A stretch of 42,772 nucleotides of DNA, taken from Pedosphaera sp. (GTDB taxonomy: Bacteria > Verrucomicrobiota > Verrucomicrobiia > Limisphaerales > DSYF01). Positions within the stretch are counted from its first letter, which is position 1. Every line of letters starts with the position of its first letter. The notes beneath the pieces were generated by a model. That model made no database searches, was not told the DNA's origin, and saw only the letters and a list, made by a program, of their open reading frames with translations. The position numbers and the translations under genes are program-made. The stretch lies in assembly GCA_017853715.1 (NCBI GenBank), contig JAFMIZ010000012.1:1-42772 (forward strand). Direction: 5' to 3'. Shown one piece after another: positions 26,243-33,551 of this stretch.

Positions 26243-27262
26243 TCAGGCTGCCACCGCGAAGGAGTCCTCGGCTTCAGCCTCGGGACGGTCGCGTTTCTCC
26301 ATTTGGCGACGCAGCTTCTTAAGCGCCAGCTCTTGAATCTGACGAATGCGCTCACGCGTCACGCCAAATTGCTGACCAATCTCATCCAGTGTGCGCTCGC
26401 GTCCATCACTCAGGCCGAAGCGCAAAGCGAGAATCGCGCTTTCACGTTCCGTCAAAGTGCTCATCACTTCGCGCATCAAGTCAGTGTCGGTATCCCGCAC
26501 CAGCGCCGCGAACGGAGCACTGGCGTTGGGATCGGCCACCACTTCCGAAACGGACGTGTCAGCATCATCGCCCAGCGGTGCATCCAGCGAAACCGGAGCC
26601 CGCGAGGCATCGCGATACTGGCGAATGCGCTTGGTGTCCAAGTCCACTTCATGCGCCAATTCCTCGTCCGTTGCTTCACGTCCAAACTCCTCACGCAACC
26701 GAACCTCGGCTTTGCGGATGTGCGCTAAACGATCTACGACATGGACAGGCAGACGAATCGTTTTGCCCTGATCCGCCAATGCGCGCTTGATGGCCTGCTT
26801 GATCCACCAAGAGGCATAGGTCGAGAGCTTCGCGCCCTTGCCGGGCTTGAAGCGCTCCACGCCTTTCATCAGGCCAATGTTGCCTTCGCTGATGAGGTCT
26901 AACAGCGGCACACCCATGCCCTCGTAATCCCGGGCGATTTTCACCACGAGCTTGAGGTTGGATTTGATCATCAACTCGCGCGCTGCCTGGTCGCCGCGTT
27001 TGATGCGGCGGGCCAATTGAATCTCTTCTTTGGTCGTAAGCAGTTTGACCGGGCCGATTTCGCGGAGGTATAGCTCAAGGGCATCACCACGGCGGCCATC
27101 AACGACCGGAACGGGCTCGTTGACCGTCGGCGTTGGCGCGGGCGGCTGCGGTATGGTTGGCTCAGCTTTGACTTGGACCCGGCTGCTCTTGGGCAGTTTC
27201 ACTGCGGCGACTTTGTTTAGTCGCAAGCGCGATTTGGTCCCCTTCGTAACTTCCCGTTTCAT
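26243..27262 (-). CDS. Sigma-70 family RNA polymerase sigma factor (group 2, no region 1.1)
   Basis: A 339-residue sigma factor. Region 1.2 begins at ALELYLREIGPVKLLTTKEE. Region 2 has [27 protein letters not shown] and the -10 contact segment YASWWIKQAIKRALAD. Region 3 is RLPVHVVDRLAHIRKAE, and region 4 has ILALRFGLSDGRERTLDEIG and RERIRQIQELALKKLRR. It lacks the acidic region 1.1 and the large insertion of the primary sigma factor (also in this window), so it is probably an alternative stress-type sigma (RpoS-like group). The first 40 residues are basic with no clear match. It starts 24 bases after trxA on the same strand, with AAAGGA upstream of ATG 27262. Confidence 0.93.
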   Translation of the reverse strand: MKREVTKGTKSRLRLNKVAAVKLPKSSRVQVKAEPTIPQPPAPTPTVNEPVPVVDGRRGDALELYLREIGPVKLLTTKEEIQLARRIKRGDQAARELMIKSNLKLVVKIARDYEGMGVPLLDLISEGNIGLMKGVERFKPGKGAKLSTYASWWIKQAIKRALADQGKTIRLPVHVVDRLAHIRKAEVRLREEFGREATDEELAHEVDLDTKRIRQYRDASRAPVSLDAPLGDDADTSVSEVVADPNASAPFAALVRDTDTDLMREVMSTLTERESAILALRFGLSDGRERTLDEIGQQFGVTRERIRQIQELALKKLRRQMEKRDRPEAEAEDSFAVAA

Positions 27263-27285
27263 TCTGGAATTTCCTTTCTCCCCGG

Positions 27286-27618
27286 TCAGGCCGGGACCGC
27301 GAGTGATTCTAGTTTGTTTAGGATGGCGCGCTTGCTGGGCGCACCCACGATTTGTTCCTGCACCTCGCCGTTCACAATGTAAACGAGCGTAGGGATGGAT
27401 TGGATGCCGTAGCGCAAGGCCAAGTCGGGATTCTCGTCGACGTTGACCTTGCCCACCTTGGCTTTGCCCGCAACTTCAGCCGCCACCTCGCCGAGGATAG
27501 GAGCCAACATCCGACACGGGCCGCACCACGGCGCCCAGAAATCCACCAGCACCGGCAGTGCGAACTTCAACACTTCGGTTTCAAAATTGGCTTCATTGAT
27601 TTCAATGGTCGATTTCAT
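27286..27618 (-). CDS. trxA: Thioredoxin
   Basis: A 110-residue thioredoxin with the active site WCGPC (C32, C35) in FWAPWCGPCRMLAPI, the buried DF before it, and the cis-Pro segment IQSIPTLVY. It reduces protein disulfides and is itself reduced by thioredoxin reductase, whose gene (trxB) lies at 39430. It is downstream of a small unknown gene and Rrf2 on the same strand, and directly upstream of the sigma-factor gene. Confidence 0.96.
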   Translation of the reverse strand: MKSTIEINEANFETEVLKFALPVLVDFWAPWCGPCRMLAPILGEVAAEVAGKAKVGKVNVDENPDLALRYGIQSIPTLVYIVNGEVQEQIVGAPSKRAILNKLESLAVPA

Positions 27619-27666
27619 GTTCGTTCAGTTTCGCTGTTAATTGCCTTTTCGGACATCCTGCGCGCC

Positions 27667-27984
27667 TCAGTCAGCCAAGACCGTGCGGCGCCCTGTTCCC
27701 AAAGTGTTCTGGCGCGTATTCCACCGTGCCAAAGCTCTAACCTTTTCCTCCGCCAGAGCAGGAAAAACCAAATGAGGGACGCCCGTTTGCCAAGCCAAAC
27801 CTTCGGCCTCGCTCAAGACAAGTCGAAGCACACGTTCCTGCGAAGCAAGCATTCCGCGCCACTCGGCATACAGGGCTTCCCGAATGCCCGCGACACGGTC
27901 GAGCACCTTTTCACAAGGCCCCAAGCAGGCGGCTTTAAGGGCTGCACTTCGGGCCAACTGGTTGTTCTCTGTTTGCGTTTTCAT
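27667..27984 (-). CDS. Small unknown protein in the Rrf2-trxA run
   Basis: A 105-residue frame from ATG 27984 (MKTQTENNQLARSAALKAACLG). It is mostly helical and Arg/Ala-rich, and ends TGRRTVLAD. I do not recognise the family. A stretch encoding RLVLSEAEGL (27800-27829) looks like a dispersed nucleotide repeat placed in frame. It is flanked by Rrf2 (59 bases) and trxA (48 bases), which supports a real gene; ATG 28038 is an alternative longer start but overlaps the Rrf2 stop region poorly. Confidence 0.6.
   Translation of the reverse strand: MKTQTENNQLARSAALKAACLGPCEKVLDRVAGIREALYAEWRGMLASQERVLRLVLSEAEGLAWQTGVPHLVFPALAEEKVRALARWNTRQNTLGTGRRTVLAD
27800..27829 (-). repeat. Dispersed TTGTCCTGAGCG-type repeat within coding sequence
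   Basis: On the minus strand the 30 bases read as a near copy of a very common bacterial intergenic repeat (CTTGTCCTGAGCGAAGCCGA), flanked by CTTCG/CGAAG inverted ends. Translation gives the characteristic VLSEAEG. The identification is from memory, with about three mismatches. Confidence 0.5.
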
Positions 27985-28043
27985 TTCGGTTTTTGAGATT
28001 AGTCTATTTGTAACAAACAATATTACACTCGCGTTCAAAAATT

Positions 28044-28487
28044 TTATTCGTTTTTCTTGTCGCTGCAGGCGCAGTCGCGGGCGGCTTTCATCAAATCCGC
28101 TAGCGTGGTCCGCTCCAGATCGCTTTCCAAAGCGGCGCGGGCGGAGGCAAACACACGGTCCAGTTCATCCCTCATGCATTGGGCGACCGGGCAGGCTTGA
28201 TTCGGCTTACCGCTGGGTCGACCAAAGGTTTCATGCTCCTCTACTGCCCGAAATACCTCAGCCAAGTTAATGCGGCCCGGTGCGCGACTGAGTCGCGACC
28301 CCGCCCCTGCCCCTTTGGTCGTTTCAATAAGGCGAGCTCGCTGCAAATCCAACAGCAACCGACGAATGATCACTGGGTTGGTATTCACGCTGCCGGCGAG
28401 AAAAGCCGAGGTCACGCGGTCACCTTCCTTGTAAGCAAGGACCGTGAGCACATGCACAGCCATGGCAAATCGACAGCTTGTTCTCAT
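28044..28487 (-). CDS. Rrf2 family transcriptional regulator
   Basis: A 147-residue winged-helix regulator. The N-terminal half has MRTSCRFAMAVHVLTVLAY, the HTH segment VTSAFLAGSVNTNPVIIRRLLLDLQRARLI and the wing GAGAGSRLSRAPGRINLAEVFRAVE. Cysteines at C99 and C104 (ACPVAQC) are in the iron-sulfur cluster region used by IscR/NsrR, though the third cysteine at the usual spacing is absent. Two more (C139, C141) are near the C-terminus. It could sense nitric oxide, redox or cluster status. Start ATG 28487 lies just after an operator-like palindrome, suggesting autoregulation. The downstream genes are a small unknown gene, trxA and a sigma factor. Confidence 0.9.
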   Translation of the reverse strand: MRTSCRFAMAVHVLTVLAYKEGDRVTSAFLAGSVNTNPVIIRRLLLDLQRARLIETTKGAGAGSRLSRAPGRINLAEVFRAVEEHETFGRPSGKPNQACPVAQCMRDELDRVFASARAALESDLERTTLADLMKAARDCACSDKKNE

Positions 28488-28499
28488 ATCAACAGCGAG

Positions 28500-28528
28500 T
28501 ATGTAATATCAGTGATTACATTTGTCAA
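28500..28528 (-). promoter_or_regulatory. Rrf2 promoter with palindromic operator between -35 and -10
   Basis: On the minus strand TTGACA (28528-28523) is a consensus -35. After 17 bases comes TACATA (28505-28500) as a weak -10. The palindrome TGTAAT-N7-ATTACA (28502-28520) fills the spacer and overlaps the -10. This arrangement is typical of repressor operators, and the Rrf2 start codon is only about 13 bases further on. Direct binding is inference. Confidence 0.65.
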
Positions 28529-28611
28529 ATAACCCAAGGGAAGTATTTGGGGGCATGTGTTTGGGCAGGCTTGCACCGCAGGTTTCAAAAGACTAAATCC
28601 CCCCTATTCCA

Positions 28612-29610
28612 ATGAAAACACCTGAAAAGCTTACCACTTCACCGACATCTCGCCGCCGTTGGCTCCAGATGATGGGCATGGGCGGGGCGGCCATCATGGT
28701 GCCAAATTGGGCCAGGACGTCTGGCAAAATCGCGACTGGAACCGCGAAGCGCTCGGTCCGGCTGGCGCAAATCAGCGATATCCATTTGCAACCTGAACTC
28801 GGTGCGGCAAAGGGGTTTGCCCAGTGCTTGCGCCACATCCAATCACAGGCCGATGCCCCGAAACTGATCCTTAACACGGGCGATTCAATCATGGACTCTA
28901 TTGCCACCAAAGAGCCGCGCACGGAGTTACAGTGGGATCTTTGGCAGAAGGTGGTGCGGGACGACTGTTCCCTGCCGATGGAGATCGCCTTGGGAAACCA
29001 TGATTATTGGGGACTGGATCGAGCGAAGTCGGAAACCTCCGGAAACGAACCGCGGTGGGGCAAACGTTGGGCTCTGGATGCACTGGAATTGAAAAGCTCC
29101 TACCGCTCCTTCGATCGCTTTGGTTGGCATTTCATCGTGCTGGATTCAGTTGAGCCGTTTCAGAACGGTTATCGCGGCCGGCTCGGCGAGGAGCAAATGG
29201 CTTGGTTGAAGGGAGATCTCGCCGCGACACCCAAGAGCACGCCCATCCTGATCATGTCGCACATCCCGATCGTATCGGTCGGACTGTTGCTCAACGATCT
29301 TAAAGAGAACAAAGACCATAATATTGAGATTCCGGGTGGACGGATGCATCTAGACGCGCCCCAAATCCATTCTTTGTTCCGCCAGCACGGCAACGTCAAG
29401 CTGTGCCTGAGCGGTCACCTGCACATTCTGGACCGTGGGGAATATGACGGCATCACCTACTTAACTTCGGGCGCGGTCAGTTCCAGCTGGTGGAAAGGCA
29501 TTCGGCTGGACCGTTTCGACTACGGGTATGCGTTGGTGGATTTATTCGAGGACGGGTCCTTCAGTCATGAGTATGTGGCTTACGGTTGGAAAACAGTCAT
29601 GGAATCCTGA
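28612..29610 (+). CDS. Tat-exported metallophosphoesterase
   Basis: A 332-residue calcineurin-like phosphoesterase. The N-terminus has the twin-arginine motif SRRRWLQ followed by a hydrophobic stretch (MMGMGGAAIMVPNWA), so it is probably exported folded. Metal-binding motifs are in order: DIHLQ, NTGDSI, ALGNHDYWG, IMSHIPI and SGHLHIL. It hydrolyses phosphate mono- or diesters in the periplasm; the substrate is not known. The gene is divergent from Rrf2, whose operator lies about 90 bases upstream, so shared control is possible but not shown. Confidence 0.9.
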   Translation: MKTPEKLTTSPTSRRRWLQMMGMGGAAIMVPNWARTSGKIATGTAKRSVRLAQISDIHLQPELGAAKGFAQCLRHIQSQADAPKLILNTGDSIMDSIATKEPRTELQWDLWQKVVRDDCSLPMEIALGNHDYWGLDRAKSETSGNEPRWGKRWALDALELKSSYRSFDRFGWHFIVLDSVEPFQNGYRGRLGEEQMAWLKGDLAATPKSTPILIMSHIPIVSVGLLLNDLKENKDHNIEIPGGRMHLDAPQIHSLFRQHGNVKLCLSGHLHILDRGEYDGITYLTSGAVSSSWWKGIRLDRFDYGYALVDLFEDGSFSHEYVAYGWKTVMES

Positions 29611-29635
29611 GCGCTGCTCGAAGCTTGCAAAGCAA

Positions 29636-29659
29636 AAGCGCGGGCCGGGGCCCGCGCTT
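29636..29659. terminator. Bidirectional terminator between phosphoesterase and gnd
   Basis: A perfect 10-bp stem (AAGCGCGGGC/GCCCGCGCTT) closes a 4-base loop, midway between the stops of two convergent genes. On the minus strand a T-rich stretch (TTGCTTTGC) follows, so gnd probably uses it; the plus side lacks a U run. Confidence 0.7.
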
Positions 29660-29700
29660 GAAGTTCTCACCAATTTGGTAGAGTGCGGCAGTGATTGCCG

Positions 29701-31173
29701 CTAGACGTTATAGGTGCTCGAACTGGTAGTGCCACCACGACCGGTCCAATTGGTGTGGAAAAACTCGCCACGCGGTTTGTCCACACGCTCGTAAGTGTGG
29801 GCACCGAAGTAGTCCCGTTGCGCCTGCAACAGGTTCGCCGGCAACACCGCGCTGCGGTATTGGTCGTAGAACGCGAGGGCGGTGCTGAACGCAGGCACCG
29901 GTATACCGCGTTGCGCTGCCGTGGCTACCACCTTGCGCCAGCCCTTCTGCGCCTTCTTGATCTCGCCGCGGAAATAGTCGTCGAGCATTAGGTTCGAAAG
30001 CTTGGGATTGTTGTCGTAGGCTTCCTTGATTTTGCCGAGGAAGCGCGAGCGAATGATACAGCCGCCACGCCACATGAGGGCAATGCCGCCGTAGTTGAGG
30101 TTCCACTTGTATTCCTTCGCCGCCCCACGCATGAGCATGTAACCCTGTGCGTAGCTGACGACCTTGGAGGCATAGAGGGCGCTTTTGATGTCTTCGATGA
30201 ACGCCTTTTTCTTCTCGGGGTTGGCCGCGATGCTGCCGAGCGCGGGACGCGGGCCTTTGAGTTTGCGCGCCGCTTTCACGCGTTCGTCCTTGAGCGCAGA
30301 AACGCAACGGGAGTAAACCGCTTCAGCCATCAACGTGATCGGGATGCCGAGATCCTGCGAGTTGATGACGGTCCATTTGCCGGTGCCCTTCTGCCCAGCG
30401 GTGTCGAGAATCTTGTCCACGAGCGGCGCGCCGTCTTCATCCTTCTTGCCAAGGATGTCGCGGCTGATCTCGATCAGGTAGCTGTCGAGGTCGCCCTTGT
30501 TCCATTCGGCAAAGACTTCATGCATCTCGTCGGCGCTCATACCGAGGCCGTTTTTCATGATGTTGTAGGCTTCGCAAATGAGCTGCATGTCCCCGTATTC
30601 GATGCCGTTGTGGACCATCTTGACGTAATGGCCCGCGCCCATTTCGCCCACCCAGTCGCAGCAGGGAGCATTGCCTTCAACTTTTGCGGAGACGGCTTGA
30701 AAAATATCCTTCACGTGCGGCCACGCAGCTGGACTGCCGCCAGGCATGATGCTTGGGCCTTTGCGCGCACCTTCTTCACCACCGCTGACACCTGTGCCGA
30801 TGTAGAGGAGACCTTTGCTCTCCACGTATTTCTGGCGACGGTTAGTGTCGTCGAACAATGAGTTACCACCGTCGATGATGATGTCGCCGGGTTCGAGGTT
30901 GGGAATGAGCTGCTCAATGAAGTCATCCACCGGCTTGCCAGCTTTGACGAGCATCATCACACGACGTGGACGCTTTAGCTTCGCCACCATTTCCTCGATG
31001 GAGTGGGCACCGAGAACTTTGGTTCCTTTGGCCTCGTTGGCCAGAAACTGGTCTACTTTTTCAGTGGTGCGGTTGTAGGCCACGACAGTGAAGCCATGGT
31101 CGTTCATGTTCAAAATGAGGTTCTGGCCCATGACGGCCAGGCCAATCAGTGCAATGTCGCCTTGAGGTTGCAT
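29701..31173 (-). CDS. gnd: 6-phosphogluconate dehydrogenase, decarboxylating
   Basis: Oxidises 6-phosphogluconate to ribulose-5-phosphate and CO2 with NADP, in the oxidative pentose phosphate pathway. The 490-residue length is the classic long form. Motifs are GLAVMGQNLILNMNDHGF (dinucleotide site), the substrate-binding GVSGGEEGARKGPSIMPGG, the catalytic KMVHNGIEYGDMQLICEAY, and the C-terminal tail GRGG. The gene sits alone; upstream lies a receiver-domain fragment on the opposite strand. No zwf or pgl is adjacent. Confidence 0.97.
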   Translation of the reverse strand: MQPQGDIALIGLAVMGQNLILNMNDHGFTVVAYNRTTEKVDQFLANEAKGTKVLGAHSIEEMVAKLKRPRRVMMLVKAGKPVDDFIEQLIPNLEPGDIIIDGGNSLFDDTNRRQKYVESKGLLYIGTGVSGGEEGARKGPSIMPGGSPAAWPHVKDIFQAVSAKVEGNAPCCDWVGEMGAGHYVKMVHNGIEYGDMQLICEAYNIMKNGLGMSADEMHEVFAEWNKGDLDSYLIEISRDILGKKDEDGAPLVDKILDTAGQKGTGKWTVINSQDLGIPITLMAEAVYSRCVSALKDERVKAARKLKGPRPALGSIAANPEKKKAFIEDIKSALYASKVVSYAQGYMLMRGAAKEYKWNLNYGGIALMWRGGCIIRSRFLGKIKEAYDNNPKLSNLMLDDYFRGEIKKAQKGWRKVVATAAQRGIPVPAFSTALAFYDQYRSAVLPANLLQAQRDYFGAHTYERVDKPRGEFFHTNWTGRGGTTSSSTYNV

Positions 31174-31397
31174 TTCAGTAAAAAGGTGTCGGCTCTACGA
31201 AGCCTCCGGTCGGAGGCGCGAGGGAAGGTTAAGGCAAGCCAAACTGCTTCAAAGCCCAAATATCGGCAAAGAGTATCTCAAAAATGGCAATTTCGCCTGA
31301 CATCGGACGTATCGCGTCACATAGTTTACACATAGGCATCGGTCCGCGGGGCAATGGGAATTGATAAATTTTTGAAATACAGGGCACTAAGACCGCG

Positions 31398-31643
31398 GTG
31401 GTGCCTAACAAAGTCAGTGGCATTCAACTGGCGCAGAAACTAGTTGAGGCTGGGAAATGCGAGCAGGTGCTGTTTGCCAGCGGCCACAGTCAGGTACTGA
31501 TGGAGCAAAAGGACAAGCTTTTGTCTGGCAAGCATTTTCCACCCAAACCGTTCGATGTGAACCGGCTTCTGCGAAGAGTTCGCGAGCGCCTTCATTCAGC
31601 ACCGGCCCGCTTCCCTCACAGCCCAGTTGAAACTTTGAACTAA
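31398..31643 (+). pseudogene. Truncated receiver-domain fragment, copy A
   Basis: An 81-residue frame from GTG 31398 matches the C-terminal half of a CheY-like receiver: IQLAQKLVEAG, VLFASGHSQVLM (the Thr/Ser strand), then FPPKPFDVNRLLRRVRERL with the conserved Lys. The phospho-Asp strand and everything before it are missing; an in-frame stop lies at 31365. It is probably a decayed end of a hybrid kinase, although a short protein could still be made. Confidence 0.6.
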
Positions 31644-31675
31644 GCGACTGTGCTTTGAACTAAATCGGGGCCAGC

Positions 31676-32182
31676 CTAACCATTGCTACCAAGGACAAGT
31701 CGGGGATCGCTTTCCAGCATTTCCTTGAGATTGCTCCAGTTGGCTTCGTTCATGTCATTGAAGGCGTTCAGATATACCCCGACTACTTCATGGGGATACT
31801 TTGCCAGCAATGCTTCCACTGCGACCTTGAGCTTCTCCGAGTCCATGGATTCCGGCAGGGTTTCAACGACCCCATCCTCATGCTCGATGCCAAGGGAATT
31901 TAGGAAGTCCACCAGCATGTCCTTGTATTTTTTTACGAGCCACGTGCGCAACAAGGTGCCAGCCACCATCTCAAGGCTCGGACGATTGAGCGCCGTTACC
32001 ATGGTAGCATGGCGCTGGATACGAGGTTGGCGCTCGAGGAAGACCAGCCGCAGCTTGCGTGCGTCAGCCACGGCCTGAAGCGTCGCCTTGTAGGTCGCGC
32101 GTTCGGCCTCGTAAGTCCAATTCAGGATGTCATTCGCCAATGACGGCGACATGAATCCCAACAGTTCGTGTGAAGTCAGCAT
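31676..32182 (-). CDS. Helical protein of unknown function
   Basis: A 168-residue, predicted all-helical cytoplasmic protein (MLTSHELLGFMSPSLANDILNW; a basic middle with RQPRIQRHATMV; an acidic C-terminus EANWSNLKEMLESDPRLVLG). No known domain is recognised. It lies 46 bases downstream of lpxI on the same strand, so it may be co-transcribed, although the spacer holds a small hairpin (AGCGTC/GACGCT at about 32199-32214). I have seen nothing that assigns a function. Confidence 0.75.
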   Translation of the reverse strand: MLTSHELLGFMSPSLANDILNWTYEAERATYKATLQAVADARKLRLVFLERQPRIQRHATMVTALNRPSLEMVAGTLLRTWLVKKYKDMLVDFLNSLGIEHEDGVVETLPESMDSEKLKVAVEALLAKYPHEVVGVYLNAFNDMNEANWSNLKEMLESDPRLVLGSNG

Positions 32183-32228
32183 GTTCGGTATTTGCTATCA
32201 GCGTCCGCAGACGCTCCCGGGAGCGGGT

Positions 32229-33050
32229 TTAACCGGTCGTCAGGACGGCAATCTTATTTTTCCTTGCCAGTCTCTCGCAAGCTTGTTGTTCCAAAAGCAG
32301 CGAACGTCCCGCCTCAAACGCCAGCACCGCTACCCCCGAATTGGCGCAGGTTTCGAGAGTTTTCGGGCCGATGCAGGGGATATCGAACCTCATATCGTGG
32401 CTGTCCTTGGCCACTTTGACCGCTACCGCCCCCCCCTCTTTACCCGCCAATTCGCCACCGCGCGCCAGGCATTTGTCGGTTCCTTCAAATGCTTCCACGG
32501 CCAACACCGTTCCGCGTTTGACCACCACAATCTGACCGATTTCCAACCGAGAAACCTCCTGCGCAATGCGCAGCCCATAAGCAACATCCTCCTCCTGCTC
32601 TCGGCTGAGTTTCGGGCCGATTGCAAATCCAAAGCCCGGCATCAAAGGCTTTAGCCAAGGGGTCGCCTCAATCAGCTCAACGCCGTCTTTCTTAAGTTCT
32701 TCAGCCACCGCCCCAAAAATCGTGTGCGCATTTTTCTCCTTCAACCGCAACAGAACACCCATCGTGCGCAAGTCGGGTCGCAGTTCGAACAGGTTCTTCG
32801 GGGCAATTTGCCCGACCATGACGCAGTGCTTCACCCCTCGATCCGAGAACGCAGCAATCATTTTTGAAAGCTGCCCCACCCGCAGCCAGACAATGTCGTC
32901 CACCAAACCCGCCAGTGCCGGTTCTGTTTCACCCTCTGCTGCCACGGCAACAAGGCGTTTGACCCCGGCACGCCGGGCCTCCCGGGCCAGTTCCAACGGC
33001 AACGACCGGTTTCCGGCGATGATACCCAGGATTTCTGGAGCCGCAGTCAT
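32229..33050 (-). CDS. lpxI: UDP-2,3-diacylglucosamine pyrophosphatase LpxI
   Basis: LpxI (DUF1009) hydrolyses UDP-2,3-diacylglucosamine to lipid X in lipid A synthesis, replacing LpxH in many phyla. ATG 33050 gives 273 residues. The N-terminal domain starts LGIIAGNRSLPLELAREARRAG; family segments follow as VGQIAPKNLFELRPDLR, IFGAVAEELKKDGVELIEAT, and the C-terminal FDIPCIGPKTLETCANSGVAVLAFEAGRSLLLEQ. Its presence marks a lipid-A-bearing outer membrane. The 20 residues upstream of ATG 33050 are not conserved in character. It is not next to other lpx genes here. Confidence 0.93.
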   Translation of the reverse strand: MTAAPEILGIIAGNRSLPLELAREARRAGVKRLVAVAAEGETEPALAGLVDDIVWLRVGQLSKMIAAFSDRGVKHCVMVGQIAPKNLFELRPDLRTMGVLLRLKEKNAHTIFGAVAEELKKDGVELIEATPWLKPLMPGFGFAIGPKLSREQEEDVAYGLRIAQEVSRLEIGQIVVVKRGTVLAVEAFEGTDKCLARGGELAGKEGGAVAVKVAKDSHDMRFDIPCIGPKTLETCANSGVAVLAFEAGRSLLLEQQACERLARKNKIAVLTTG

Positions 33051-33242
33051 GATCTTAGTTATTCGGCACGCACAATCGACGGTGTCCAACACCTGCGCGA
33101 ATAGGCCCAAAGTAAGGGCAAAAAAGCAGCGAGTAAATCAGCGAAGCGCCTGAAACCAACGAAATCAAGCCATTTATCGCTCCTCAGGAACGGGCAAGGG
33201 TTGCCGCCCTATCAGTGAGCTTGTTCCGTCCGTCAGCATTAA

Positions 33243-33413
33243 GATGCTGATATGGTGATGCCGGATGGCATGAATGGACGCCAATTGGTCACGTTGCTGC
33301 GCAAACGTAAAGCCAGCCTCAAGGTCATTTACAGCAGTGGCTATAGTTCCGCCTTGCTGGCAGATGAGTCCGACAAGTTAGACGGTCTGTTCCTGCCGAA
33401 GCCATACCGCCCC
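33243..33413 (+). pseudogene. Truncated receiver-domain fragment, copy B
   Basis: Immediately after an in-frame TAA (33240-33242) the frame reads DADMVMPDGMNGRQLVTLL, then VIYSSGYSSALL and LFLPKPYRP. That is the phospho-Asp strand and C-terminal half of a receiver domain from a sensor-kinase type protein. It then runs without homology into the start of the protease gene at 33552. The N-terminal half is absent, so it is a remnant. Confidence 0.6.
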
Positions 33414-33551
33414 CGAACTTGCGGCCGTCGTCCGAACGGCCTTGGACCAGCTAAAAACCGAGCCTTTGATGGCGTAGACGTGTGCGGTTTGATTTGCAGA
33501 ATAAATAAATCGAACCGACAATGGCTTCGCATTGTCAGGGTCATTGTTGTT

